DNA of 64,000 nucleotides from Cytobacillus horneckiae (lineage in GTDB: Bacteria; Bacillota; Bacilli; Bacillales; Cytobacillaceae): NCBI RefSeq assembly GCF_002835735.1, contig NZ_PISD01000008.1:248001-312000 (forward strand), in the 5' to 3' direction. The notes under the pieces are model-generated. The model was given only the letters and a program-made list of their open reading frames with translations, ran no database searches and was not told the origin of the DNA. Positions 35,383-45,748 of this stretch are shown piece by piece (within the stretch, counting starts at the first letter, position 1; each line of letters starts with the position of its first letter). The position numbers and the translations under genes were made by a program.

Positions 35383-36372
35383 ATGAAGATTGAATTAACT
35401 AAATGTCACGGATCTGGCAATGATTTTTTTATTATAGATGAAATGAATCATTCATACGATCTTGATGATAATAAACGTGCTGCATTGGCAAGAGCATTTT
35501 GCAATCGTTCAACTGATTTGGGAGCAGACGGCATTCTGTTTGTTTTAGCGAGTGATGTCTCTGATGCAAAAATGCGTGTTTTTAATACGGACGGCTCAGA
35601 AGCTTCCATGTGTGGTAACGGACTGCGCTGTGTTGCCCGCTATGTATGTGAGAAGCTTTCGATTGAAGAAGCTACGATCGAAACGATGAAAGCAAATTTG
35701 CAAGTGAAAAATCAGCCGGATATTTTTGAAAATATCCCTACTTATTTAGTGGAGATTTCCCCGGTATCATTTGATCTTGATAGTTTGCCGCTGAAATTAA
35801 ATCAAAATCAATTAATGAATGAAAAAATTCCAGCGCTATCAGAGAATATACAATTTACTGCCCTATCTGTTCCTAATCCTCACTTAGTGGCAATTGTAGA
35901 AAAAGAACAGATTCAATCAAATGAGCAAGAAACCTTAAGTAAATATGTGAATGGCGAAAATGAATTTTTTCCGGATGGTGTGAATGTGAGCTTTGTAAAG
36001 CCGCTGAAGAAGGGTCATATTTATGTGCGTACTTTTGAAAGAGGTGTCGGGTTCACGAATGCTTGCGGAACAGCAATGTCCGCCTCCAGCCTCGTTACAT
36101 GTCTTCAAGGCTTGAATGAGATGGAAACGCCGATTGAAGTGTATAATAATGGCGGAAAAGTCCGTTGTGTCGTCCATGAGCAAAATGGGTTGCAGTCCAT
36201 TGATTTAATTGGAAACGCAAGCTACTTATATCGCTGTGATGTTGAATTAGAAATTGAAAACCCTGAAATTTTTACAATTGACAATAATAAAGAATATGTT
36301 GAAGAAGTTATGCAATATGCTAAACTGCAAAAGCATGCTGCCGAATTTTTAAACGAATGGATAAATGCATAA
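35383..36372 (+). CDS. dapF: Diaminopimelate epimerase (long form)
   Basis: A 329-residue enzyme converting LL- to meso-diaminopimelate for lysine and peptidoglycan. Both catalytic cysteines are present: SMCGNGLRCVARY and FTNACGTAMSAS. The N-terminus MKIELTKCHGSGNDFFIIDE is typical. The start could be ATG 35380 or 35383; the latter has AGAGGG six bases upstream. The enzyme is longer than the classical 275-residue form, like the Bacillus YutL type, with a C-terminal helical tail. It is a single-gene unit. Confidence 0.92.
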   Translation: MKIELTKCHGSGNDFFIIDEMNHSYDLDDNKRAALARAFCNRSTDLGADGILFVLASDVSDAKMRVFNTDGSEASMCGNGLRCVARYVCEKLSIEEATIETMKANLQVKNQPDIFENIPTYLVEISPVSFDLDSLPLKLNQNQLMNEKIPALSENIQFTALSVPNPHLVAIVEKEQIQSNEQETLSKYVNGENEFFPDGVNVSFVKPLKKGHIYVRTFERGVGFTNACGTAMSASSLVTCLQGLNEMETPIEVYNNGGKVRCVVHEQNGLQSIDLIGNASYLYRCDVELEIENPEIFTIDNNKEYVEEVMQYAKLQKHAAEFLNEWINA

Positions 36373-36382
36373 CGGTGAATAA

Positions 36383-36417
36383 AAAAGAACAAGATTGCAC
36401 AATCTTGTTCTTTTTGA
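36383..36417. terminator. Terminator after dapF, probably bidirectional
   Basis: An AAAAGAACAAGATTG/CAATCTTGTTCTTTTT stem lies between convergent dapF and the LigD-polymerase gene. Confidence 0.88.
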
Positions 36418-36465
36418 TTGTTCACCATTTAAGATAAATAGAAATCATAGCAGGAATGAGCTATC

Positions 36466-37680
36466 TTAACCTCCACTCTCACTCTTCAAAGATTCAACAA
36501 TACCTTCAAGTTCAAAATTTCTCGTATCGAAAAAATCTTTCATTGGGCAATCTTTTTCAGAAAATCTCTCAATCATCCTCGGTATATTGTAATTTTCCAT
36601 TTTTAAACCTTCATTCACCTCATCCCAAAATAGGGGAGCTGCGACAGTAGCATTTGCTCGCCCGCGCGGTGAGTACGGGCAAATGATGGTTTTGCCCTCT
36701 GCATGCTGAATATAATCAATATACAATTTGGCTCCTCTATTTTTTTTCAATCGTTCTATTGTAAAATCATGCGGATATTTTTCTATCAGGTAATGAGCAA
36801 TTAATTCTGTGAACCGGCGCGTGTCATTAAATGTCAAGCTCGTATGCATGATAGGTATATGGACTTGGATGCCTTTGCTTCCTGACAGCTTTGGAAAACT
36901 GATGATATTCAGGTCATCAAAGATTTTTTTCATCTCGACGGCTGCTTTAATGGCGAGCGGGAAATGGTCCGTATCTGGCGGATCCAGGTCAAAGACAATT
37001 TCGTTCGGTTGCTTGGAGGCAATCGTCTGAAACGGGATATGGTATTCCATTGCTAATTGATTGCCAAGCCATACAAGTGTTGATAGGCTGTTGCAAAGAA
37101 TATAATCAATCCCCTCATGCCTCTTCTTTTCAATAAAGGAAGGGGCATAATCAGGACAGTTTTTTTGAAAAAAAGATTCAGAGCCATAGCCATGGGGAAA
37201 GCGAATGGTTGTAAGAAGCTTATCTTTCAAAAACGGAAGAAAAAAAGGTGCTGCTTGAATGAGATAGGAAATAAAACCTTCCTTATTCAGTGCTGGCTGT
37301 GACCAAAGTGGTTTATCTGGATGGGTTATGCTCACTTCATTTTCAATGTTTGCGCATTTAATGACAAGCCTGTCCCATGTGCAATTTTCCCAGGATTCCT
37401 TAAACAGAAATGATTCGAAAACAGCTCCGATAATCTGTTCATTCTCAAACCGATCAAATGAGAGTAAAACACAGATGCTTGGAGGAATAGAAAACTTTCC
37501 TGCTTCATTTCTAACAGCATTGGTTTTAAGTGTTAAAACTAAAGTGTCGGCATCAGCCGAACCAATTCCTTCAGAAAAATGCCCAATTTCAACAGCTTGT
37601 CCATCCTTGATAACACCGAATAGAAATTGCTTCCTGTTTTCATCCCAGCCGGTAATAAAAAATTCGCCTCTCAACTTCAT
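36466..37680 (-). CDS. ligD: LigD-type polymerase/primase for end joining
   Basis: A protein of about 404 residues. The C-terminal 290 residues are the archaeo-eukaryotic primase domain of LigD: ISHPDKPLW-like start (ITHPDKPLWSQP), FPHGYGSESFFQKNCP, VFDLDPPD (catalytic aspartates), SGSKGIQVHIP and GAKLYIDYIQHAEGKTIICPYSPRGR. The N-terminal 115 residues (RGEFFITGWDENRKQFLFGV...) look like the OB domain that ends a LigD ligase. B. subtilis joins ligase and polymerase in one chain; here the ligase is a separate divergent gene. ATG 37680 is chosen for its spacing from AAGAGG; a GTG at 37722 is possible. Confidence 0.85.
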   Translation of the reverse strand: MKLRGEFFITGWDENRKQFLFGVIKDGQAVEIGHFSEGIGSADADTLVLTLKTNAVRNEAGKFSIPPSICVLLSFDRFENEQIIGAVFESFLFKESWENCTWDRLVIKCANIENEVSITHPDKPLWSQPALNKEGFISYLIQAAPFFLPFLKDKLLTTIRFPHGYGSESFFQKNCPDYAPSFIEKKRHEGIDYILCNSLSTLVWLGNQLAMEYHIPFQTIASKQPNEIVFDLDPPDTDHFPLAIKAAVEMKKIFDDLNIISFPKLSGSKGIQVHIPIMHTSLTFNDTRRFTELIAHYLIEKYPHDFTIERLKKNRGAKLYIDYIQHAEGKTIICPYSPRGRANATVAAPLFWDEVNEGLKMENYNIPRMIERFSEKDCPMKDFFDTRNFELEGIVESLKSESGG

Positions 37681-37781
37681 CTTCTTCATCCTCTTGTCAG
37701 TGAAAATATTGTTATTTTTCACATCGCTTCATATTTTATCCCGTAAAAGCGAATATTAATTTCAAAAAACTGGGGGCAGCT

Positions 37782-38690
37782 ATGGAGCCGATTATTCCTT
37801 TTGAACCGATGATTACGAATGACATCCCAGCCGGTGAACAATGGATTGCGCAAGTTAAGTGGGATGGTACGAGAATGTTAACCTATTGTCAAAATGGTCA
37901 AGTCAAATTGTTTAATCGAAAGCTGAATGAGCGGACAAAACAGTATCCTGAAATACATAATTACCGAGAATATTGCCGTGCAGATTCTTTTATTTTTGAC
38001 GGAGAGATGATTGCACTCCAAGATGGAAAACCTTCTTTCTACAATGTAATGAAAAGGGATAGGATTAGAAAATTTGCAAATCTCCCACTGCTCATTGCTG
38101 AAGTGCCAATTATATATATGGTTTTTGATTTATTATACTGCAATGGAAAATGGATTGTGGATCAGCCTTTATCTGAAAGACAAGCGATGCTCGCTGAGGT
38201 TCTTCTACCTAATGCCGCTGTCCAAATGGTGGAGAGTTTTTCCGATAAACTCGGCTTGTATCAAGCCTGTATGGATAAGGAATTAGAGGGGGTTGTTTTT
38301 AAGAATTTGACTAGTGCGTATACAATTGGTGGAAAGGATGCAAGATGGCTAAAGCGGAAAAAGGAAAGTGATTTGATTGCCTATGTGGGAGGCGTATCTT
38401 ACAGGGGGAATGTCGTTAATTCTCTTGACCTGGGCATTTGGAATAAAGAAAATGAGTTTGTTTATATTGGGAGTGCAGGTGGAGGAAAGTTGTCAGTGCG
38501 TGATTGGAAGGATGTAACCCATGCTGTTCAGCAGATTATTCAATTCGATAGCCCGTTTTCCAATTATCGTCAGCCGGAAACTAATTTGGAACATCATTGG
38601 ATTCAGCCGGTATTGCAAGTGAAGGTCGCTTTTTTGGAGTGGACGCAATCTCATACATTGAGACAGCCGATTATTCAGGCTTTTGTATAA
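37782..38690 (+). CDS. ATP-dependent DNA ligase for end joining
   Basis: A 302-residue ligase. The nucleotidyltransferase motif I is QVKWDGTRML with the catalytic Lys, followed by FDGEMIAL, MVFDLLY, EGVVFKN and WLKRKK (motifs III to V). A C-terminal OB fold (DLIAYVGGVSYRGNVVNSLDLGIW...VKVAFLEWT) completes it. It seals double-strand breaks in the Ku pathway. It is divergent from the LigD polymerase gene, with 101 bases between the starts. Ku lies 3.2 kb downstream. Confidence 0.9.
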   Translation: MEPIIPFEPMITNDIPAGEQWIAQVKWDGTRMLTYCQNGQVKLFNRKLNERTKQYPEIHNYREYCRADSFIFDGEMIALQDGKPSFYNVMKRDRIRKFANLPLLIAEVPIIYMVFDLLYCNGKWIVDQPLSERQAMLAEVLLPNAAVQMVESFSDKLGLYQACMDKELEGVVFKNLTSAYTIGGKDARWLKRKKESDLIAYVGGVSYRGNVVNSLDLGIWNKENEFVYIGSAGGGKLSVRDWKDVTHAVQQIIQFDSPFSNYRQPETNLEHHWIQPVLQVKVAFLEWTQSHTLRQPIIQAFV

Positions 38691-38746
38691 CGAAGAAATA
38701 GTCATAACAATTTCATTCTTTTCTCACAATCGAGTGTTATAAATAT

Positions 38747-38788
38747 GATAGCGGATGTGAAAATTAACATTTTTTCACACTCTCTATC
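38747..38788. promoter_or_regulatory. Dyad upstream of ycnK, probable YcnK operator
   Basis: GATAG and TGTGAAAA on the left mirror TTTTTCACA and CTATC on the right, forming an interrupted dyad of about 42 bases. It lies 42 bases before the ycnK start, where an autoregulatory site would be expected. Confidence 0.5.
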
Positions 38789-38829
38789 ATATTTTTATTT
38801 TAATATCGGCTTTGAAAGGAATGAATCCT

Positions 38830-39399
38830 ATGCTGCCAATTGAAAGACAACAACAAATCCTCGCTTGGCTGGAAGAGGAAGGGACATTGAAGGTATCGGA
38901 TATTAGCGAAAGGCTAAAGGTTTCTGAAATGACAATTTATCGAGATATTAAGCAGCTTGTTAGTGAAAATAAAGCAGCTAAAACAACAAATGGTGTGGCT
39001 CTTTTTCAGAAAGAAAAAAGCTTTTCGAGCAATCAATGTGCCTATTGTTTTAAAGAAGGGAAATCGCGACTGTCGATGCAAATCATTATGCATGATCATT
39101 CGGTGGAACATGCCTGCTGTCCGCATTGCGGTTTGTTGATGTTCTCAGAACGGAGGGATGAAATTTCACAGCTTATTTGCCATGATTTTTTATATGACAC
39201 AACGATAAGTGCTAAAATGGCGACTTTTCTTTTACAGCCTGACATTCAAATCCATTGCTGTGAACCACAGGTGATTGCTTTTCAGTCAACCAAGCATGCA
39301 AAACAGTTTCAAAAAGGGTTTGGCGGAGAAATTTGTGATTTGGAAAAGGCCATTCATATAATCAAATCAGAAATGCAGGGAGAAACTTGCAAGCATTAG
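38830..39399 (+). CDS. ycnK: YcnK-like copper-responsive regulator (DeoR HTH + NosL-like domain)
   Basis: A 189-residue repressor. An N-terminal DeoR helix-turn-helix (MLPIERQQQILAWLEEEGTLKVSDISERLKVSEMTIYRDIKQLV) is joined to a NosL-like domain with cysteine/histidine pairs: CAYC, CCPHCG, ICHDF, HCCEPQ. B. subtilis YcnK has the same plan and controls copper uptake. ATG 38830 gives the family start and has AAAGGA nine bases upstream; ATG 38812 is in frame but lies on that site. It is the first gene of an operon with a PepSY protein and a lipoprotein. Confidence 0.85.
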   Translation: MLPIERQQQILAWLEEEGTLKVSDISERLKVSEMTIYRDIKQLVSENKAAKTTNGVALFQKEKSFSSNQCAYCFKEGKSRLSMQIIMHDHSVEHACCPHCGLLMFSERRDEISQLICHDFLYDTTISAKMATFLLQPDIQIHCCEPQVIAFQSTKHAKQFQKGFGGEICDLEKAIHIIKSEMQGETCKH

Positions 39400-39411
39400 T
39401 AGGGGGAAGAG

Positions 39412-40818
39412 ATGAATATTGAAAGAGACAGCAACTACGAGTTAGAACAATCAGAGAAACGAAAGAAAAACCGAAAAACGAAAAGCGCTTTTTATCAATC
39501 CGTTTGGAGATGGCACTTTTATGCAGGTCTTATTTTTGCGCCATTTCTAATCATTTTAGCCTTTAGTGGTGCGGTATATCTTTTTAAACCGCAAATTGAA
39601 TCGTTTTTATATAATAATCAGTACTATGTTCAGCAGGCTGATTCCGAAGCAATAAGTGCGAACGAGCAATTGGCTAAAGTAAGTGAAGCTTACCCTGATA
39701 GTACTGTTACTTCTGTTACGTATTATGAAGAGGCGAACCGCACAACTGAATTTGCTCTAAGCGATCAAGGTGTCATGAAAACTGTATATGTGAACCCCTA
39801 TAATGGTGAAATAGCAGGTGAAATTGAGACAGATAAAAAATTTACGGAAGTGTTTAAAAAACTGCATAGTGAATTAATTATCGGAGGAACGGTTGCTAAT
39901 CGGATAGTTGAGCTGGCAGCATGCTGGGCTGTTATTTTATTAGTTACAGGCTTGTACATTTGGTGGCCGCGCAACAAAGCATCGATTTGGGGAACGATTT
40001 TGCCTCGTATTACGAGTGAAGGAAGAACATTTTGGCGTGATATGCATGCGGTCCCTGCCTTCTGGCTATCGGTTTTTCTATTGATTCTTATAGCTACCGG
40101 ACTTCCGTGGTCAGGCGTTCTTGGCGAACAAATAAATCGGGTGGCTACTTCTACAAACACAGGGTATCCGGATTATGCCCAGAGCTGGGCAGAAAAGCCT
40201 GAATCAGTTGTTAAAACGAAAGATGTCGCAGAAAACGTTCCTTGGGCAGCGGAAAATCTTGATGTTCCATTATCAGTAGCGAATGGATATGTACCGCTTT
40301 CGCTGAGTGATGCCGCTTTTATTGCGGAAAATGAAAAAATAGAAAAACCTTACACGATTACGATGCCGCAGGGAGATACTGGTGTGTATACCATTGCAAC
40401 TTCACACTCGACTCCATGGGATGATGCGACTCTTCATGTCGATCAGTACAGCGGTGCTAAATTAACAGATGTGCGTTTTGCTGATTACGGATTATTGGCA
40501 AAAAGTATAACGGTTGGCATCGCACTTCATGAAGGAAGATTGTTTGGATTTATGAACCAATTGATAGGGCTCTTTGTTTGTATGGGCTTAATAGGGCTAA
40601 TTGTCAGCTCGTTTATCATGTGGAAAAAGAGAAAGCCTGAAGACCGAGTTGGTGCGCCGCCAAAGGCAAAGGATAAGAAAGTTAGCCGCACGGTGTTTGT
40701 TATCATGCTTATATTTGGCGTTTTAATGCCGCTTGTAGGGATTTCTATAATTATTGTTTATATACTTGACAGATTTGTGATACAGAAATTTGAACCATTG
40801 AGAAAATGGTTCAGCTAA
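39412..40818 (+). CDS. PepSY-TM family membrane protein
   Basis: A 468-residue protein with a short basic N-terminus and about five membrane helices. PepSY-associated features are WRWHFYAGLIFAPFLIILAFSGAVYLFKPQIE, then KLHSELIIGGTVANRIVELAACWAVILLVTGLYIWWPR, and FWRDMHAVPAFW, with histidines that bind heme or metal in relatives. It may be a ferric or cupric reductase or part of metal uptake. The GGGGGAAGAG site overlaps the end of ycnK, 12 bases away. Copper linkage is inferred from the regulator. Confidence 0.8.
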   Translation: MNIERDSNYELEQSEKRKKNRKTKSAFYQSVWRWHFYAGLIFAPFLIILAFSGAVYLFKPQIESFLYNNQYYVQQADSEAISANEQLAKVSEAYPDSTVTSVTYYEEANRTTEFALSDQGVMKTVYVNPYNGEIAGEIETDKKFTEVFKKLHSELIIGGTVANRIVELAACWAVILLVTGLYIWWPRNKASIWGTILPRITSEGRTFWRDMHAVPAFWLSVFLLILIATGLPWSGVLGEQINRVATSTNTGYPDYAQSWAEKPESVVKTKDVAENVPWAAENLDVPLSVANGYVPLSLSDAAFIAENEKIEKPYTITMPQGDTGVYTIATSHSTPWDDATLHVDQYSGAKLTDVRFADYGLLAKSITVGIALHEGRLFGFMNQLIGLFVCMGLIGLIVSSFIMWKKRKPEDRVGAPPKAKDKKVSRTVFVIMLIFGVLMPLVGISIIIVYILDRFVIQKFEPLRKWFS

Positions 40819-40830
40819 CAATGGAGGACC

Positions 40831-41313
40831 ATGATATTGAAGAGGTTAATCTTTTTACTCGTTGGTGCGCTGCTGCTGGCAGGATGTAATGTTCAGGAGA
40901 ATGATCCTGTAGGTAATCAGCCGGAAAGAGTTGATGGAGCAATCATTTTGCCTGATAAAGCAGAACCTGAAGACACAGTTGAATTGAAGACTGTTGTTAC
41001 GCAAGGAGAAGAGCAAGTGGCAGATGCTGAAGAAGTGAAGTTTGCAGTTTGGAAAATGGGCAGTGAGGAAGAAGCTATTGAATTAAAAGCTGTTCATGAA
41101 CAGGATGGCATGTATGCTGCTGCAACAGAGTTTAATGAGGAAGGCATTTATTTCGTACAGGCAAAAATAGATGCTAGAGAACAGCATGTTCGTCCATTGA
41201 TGCAATTTATCGTAGGTGAATTGACGGAGGAAGAAATTCAAGAATTTATGAATTCAAAGCAGAAAGAAGAAAAGAATGATGCTGAAGAAGGTCATGAGCA
41301 CCATCATCATTAA
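40831..41313 (+). CDS. FixH/YtkA-like lipoprotein with His-rich tail
   Basis: A 160-residue surface lipoprotein: signal peptide LIFLLVGALLLAGC (lipobox, Cys). The central beta domain (VDGAIILPDKAEPEDTVELKTVV...GIYFVQAKIDAREQHVRPLMQF) fits the YtkA-like/FixH family. The C-terminus is acidic and ends GHEHHHH, a likely metal-binding tail. It follows the PepSY gene by 12 bases. This suggests extracytoplasmic copper handling, controlled by the YcnK-like regulator. Confidence 0.8.
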   Translation: MILKRLIFLLVGALLLAGCNVQENDPVGNQPERVDGAIILPDKAEPEDTVELKTVVTQGEEQVADAEEVKFAVWKMGSEEEAIELKAVHEQDGMYAAATEFNEEGIYFVQAKIDAREQHVRPLMQFIVGELTEEEIQEFMNSKQKEEKNDAEEGHEHHHH

Positions 41314-41424
41314 AATGGGGACGCCGCCGTCATTCGCTAAATTTGTACTGTAGGTCGATGCCCAAACCAAAGCTGGGTCATAGTCATACTCTGTATATTG
41401 AACCTTGATTGAGGAGGAGAGAAG

Positions 41425-41664
41425 ATGACCCGGCACCCATATTATGTGCATGCGCACGAACAATTTTACAGAAGACCATATGGCGGTGGACTAGGCTTTG
41501 GTAGACCTGGTTTCGGCAGGCCTTGGGGCGGCGGCTTTTTTGGTGGGCCATTCCTTGGAGGGGTTGCCACAGGATTATTGGGCGGCGCACTAATCGCTCC
41601 ATATGTATTTGGACCCCCATATCCTTACAACGGCTACCCATACCCGTACCCATACTATTATTAA
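41425..41664 (+). CDS. Gly/Tyr-rich small protein, possibly spore coat
   Basis: A 79-residue low-complexity protein: repeated GFGRPGFGRPWGGG blocks, a hydrophobic Gly-rich middle (FLGGVATGLLGGALIAP) and a Tyr/Pro tail (YPYNGYPYPYPYYY). GAGGAGG precedes the ATG. Such composition is common in spore coat and surface proteins of Bacillus, but no specific family is recognised. A terminator follows. Confidence 0.6.
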   Translation: MTRHPYYVHAHEQFYRRPYGGGLGFGRPGFGRPWGGGFFGGPFLGGVATGLLGGALIAPYVFGPPYPYNGYPYPYPYYY

Positions 41665-41702
41665 TGATGAATGATTAATTATGAACCAAAACATAAGCAA
41701 CC

Positions 41703-41739
41703 CAATGGAATGCGCTCAATCGCCGTTCCATTTTTTTTA
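41703..41739 (+). terminator. Terminator after the Gly/Tyr-rich gene
   Basis: An AATGGAA/TTCCATT stem with a 15-base loop is followed by eight T. Confidence 0.75.
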
Positions 41740-41886
41740 TTTGATCCATTTGTAGAATATTGTCGAAGCTTGTGGGTGACAGGTACCATAATCGATTTTA
41801 TCCCGCAATTTTTCCAGTTGTTTTCTTTGTGGGAAGGTGCAAACTAGGGGTAATGATTATTATGTTGAGATGGGGGATTGTTGTTT

Positions 41887-42759
41887 ATGCATACAATTTG
41901 GAAGGGCAGTATAAGTTTTGGTTTGGTGAATATACCGATTAAGCTGCATGCGGCGACAGAGGATAAGGATATTAAGTTGAGAAATCTTCATAAAAAATGC
42001 CATTCTCCGATTAAATATGAGAAGGTTTGCCCTGTTTGTGAGGAGAAGATTGAACAGAATGAGATTGTGAAGGCATACGAATATACGAAGGGAAAATTCG
42101 TTATTCTTGAGGATGGAGATTTGGAAAAGCTAAAGAAAGAAAAGGAAGATAAGGCCGTTGAGATTATTGATTTTGTGAAGATGCAGGAAATCGACCCGAT
42201 TTATTTCTCGCGGACTTATTATATATCTCCTGGAGATAGCGGGACCAAGGCATATTCCTTATTAAGGAAAGCATTGCAGGAATCTGAGAAGGTTGGCATT
42301 GCAAAAATCATTATCCGTTCAAAGGAACAATTGGCACTCCTAAGAGTATATGAAAATACACTTGTAATGGAGACGATTCACTTTCCTGATGAAGTAAGAA
42401 AAGCAGAGGATGTACCGAATGTGCCGGCTGATGAAAATGTAACGAAAAAAGAACTGGACACAGCCATTCTGCTCATTGATCAGCTGACAACTGAATTCAG
42501 TCCTGACAAATATACGGACGATTATCGAACGGCGCTTCTTGAACTGATTGAATCGAAACGAACAGGCGAAGAAATCGTTACCCCTGCAGGAAAACAGCCA
42601 GCCGCAACGAATGTGACTGATTTGATGGCTGCACTACAGGCTTCGATTGATAAAACGAAACCAGCCGTGACAACAGCAAAAACAGAAAAAACCGGCAATC
42701 CTGCAAAAACAACAACTAAGAAAAAACGAGCAGCACCGAAGGCAAAAAAACAAGCATAG
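41887..42759 (+). CDS. ku: Non-homologous end-joining protein Ku
   Basis: A protein of 290 residues. The Ku core starts MHTIWKGSISFGLVNIPIKLHAATEDKDIKLRNLHKKCHSPIKYEKVCPVCE and continues through FSRTYYISPGDSG and SKEQLALLRVYENTLVMETIHFPDEVR. The C-terminal tail is rich in Lys, Ala and Thr and helps DNA binding. It binds broken ends and recruits the ligase and polymerase encoded at 36.5-38.7 kb. The start is ATG 41887; an in-frame TTG at 41878 is closer to a G-rich ribosome site and cannot be excluded. Confidence 0.95.
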   Translation: MHTIWKGSISFGLVNIPIKLHAATEDKDIKLRNLHKKCHSPIKYEKVCPVCEEKIEQNEIVKAYEYTKGKFVILEDGDLEKLKKEKEDKAVEIIDFVKMQEIDPIYFSRTYYISPGDSGTKAYSLLRKALQESEKVGIAKIIIRSKEQLALLRVYENTLVMETIHFPDEVRKAEDVPNVPADENVTKKELDTAILLIDQLTTEFSPDKYTDDYRTALLELIESKRTGEEIVTPAGKQPAATNVTDLMAALQASIDKTKPAVTTAKTEKTGNPAKTTTKKKRAAPKAKKQA

Positions 42760-42800
42760 CACATTACATGCGTAGCAAAATAAAATATGGTAATCTTAAG

Positions 42801-42834
42801 AAAGACTAGGCTAAAACAACCTAGTCTTTCATTA
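42801..42834 (+). terminator. Terminator after ku
   Basis: A perfect AAAGACTAGG/CCTAGTCTTT stem. The T tail is short. Confidence 0.75.
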
Positions 42835-42871
42835 TCTAGAAAAAAATACAATAATTGAATAGGATAATACA

Positions 42872-43525
42872 ATGAAGAAACCAACAGCATATTTTACAAC
42901 ATCATTCACGATACTTTTTTTGTTTACCACTTTATTTTTTTACATCCTGAATGACTATACACGCAATGATTTGGCGTGGTTTGATGAACGTCTTATCACT
43001 GCTGTTCAATCGTATGTTTCACCAAGTTTAACAAGTATAGTCAATGTGATAACCTTTTTTGGTTCAGTGAAGTGGTTCGTTTTAGCTGCAATATTCGTAT
43101 GTTTACTACTCATTATTGCAAAAAAATACTCACTAGCTATTTTTGTTGCACTTTCTTCCGGTTTAGGAGGTCTTATCAATTGGCTGCTTAAATGGCTGTT
43201 CAAGCGAGAACGTCCGGATATTTTGCCTTTAATTGAGGAGACCGGATTCAGTTTTCCGAGTGGACATTCGATGGGCTCGTTTATATTTTACGGAGCGCTT
43301 GCCTTTGTTTTGATTCACTTCGTAAAGAATATGCTCCTTCGATGTATAATTTGTTTGTTGCTAGGGCTTACAATTTTAACCATTGGAGTAAGCAGAATAT
43401 ATTTAGGCGTTCACTACCCGAGTGATGTTCTTGCTGGCTTTCTAGTAGGTGCCATTTGGCTGATTCTCAATATCATGGTTTATCATTATTATGAATATAA
43501 ATTAAAGAGACGTGAGGTGAGTTAA
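42872..43525 (+). CDS. PAP2 family phosphatase
   Basis: A 217-residue membrane enzyme with about six helices. The three-part phosphatase signature is KWLFKRERPD, FSFPSGHSMGS and SRIYLGVHYPSDVLAG, complete with catalytic histidines. Relatives include phosphatidylglycerophosphatase B and undecaprenyl-diphosphatase. It ends two bases before the glpP start, so the two may be co-transcribed. The exact lipid substrate is unknown. Confidence 0.9.
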   Translation: MKKPTAYFTTSFTILFLFTTLFFYILNDYTRNDLAWFDERLITAVQSYVSPSLTSIVNVITFFGSVKWFVLAAIFVCLLLIIAKKYSLAIFVALSSGLGGLINWLLKWLFKRERPDILPLIEETGFSFPSGHSMGSFIFYGALAFVLIHFVKNMLLRCIICLLLGLTILTIGVSRIYLGVHYPSDVLAGFLVGAIWLILNIMVYHYYEYKLKRREVS

Positions 43526-43527
43526 AT

Positions 43528-45583
<2,056 letters not shown>

Positions 45584-45590
45584 GCTTTAG

Positions 45591-45712
45591 TTGGCCCTCT
45601 TATCATTTTTATGTTACAATATCATTAAGTTAATAAATTGGCCGGAGAACGGGAGAGACCATAAAATCATTATCTATATTAGGTAATGTATTTTATGGTC
45701 TCTTTTTTCTCT
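45591..45712 (+). promoter_or_regulatory. glpD promoter and GlpP-controlled leader terminator
   Basis: TTGGCC and TACAAT, 18 bases apart (45591, 45615), form a promoter. The leader holds a very stable hairpin: GAGACCATAAAAT on the left pairs with ATTTTATGGTCTC (45654-45702), then six T. In B. subtilis the same kind of leader is read through only when GlpP binds glycerol 3-phosphate. Confidence 0.8.
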
Positions 45713-45748
45713 ATAATAATGTTTTTTCTAAACCAGGAGGATTTTGCT

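Noticed and set aside
36456..37759. Several plus-strand ORFs across the LigD-polymerase gene
   Set aside because: They are complements of conserved motifs of the minus-strand gene.
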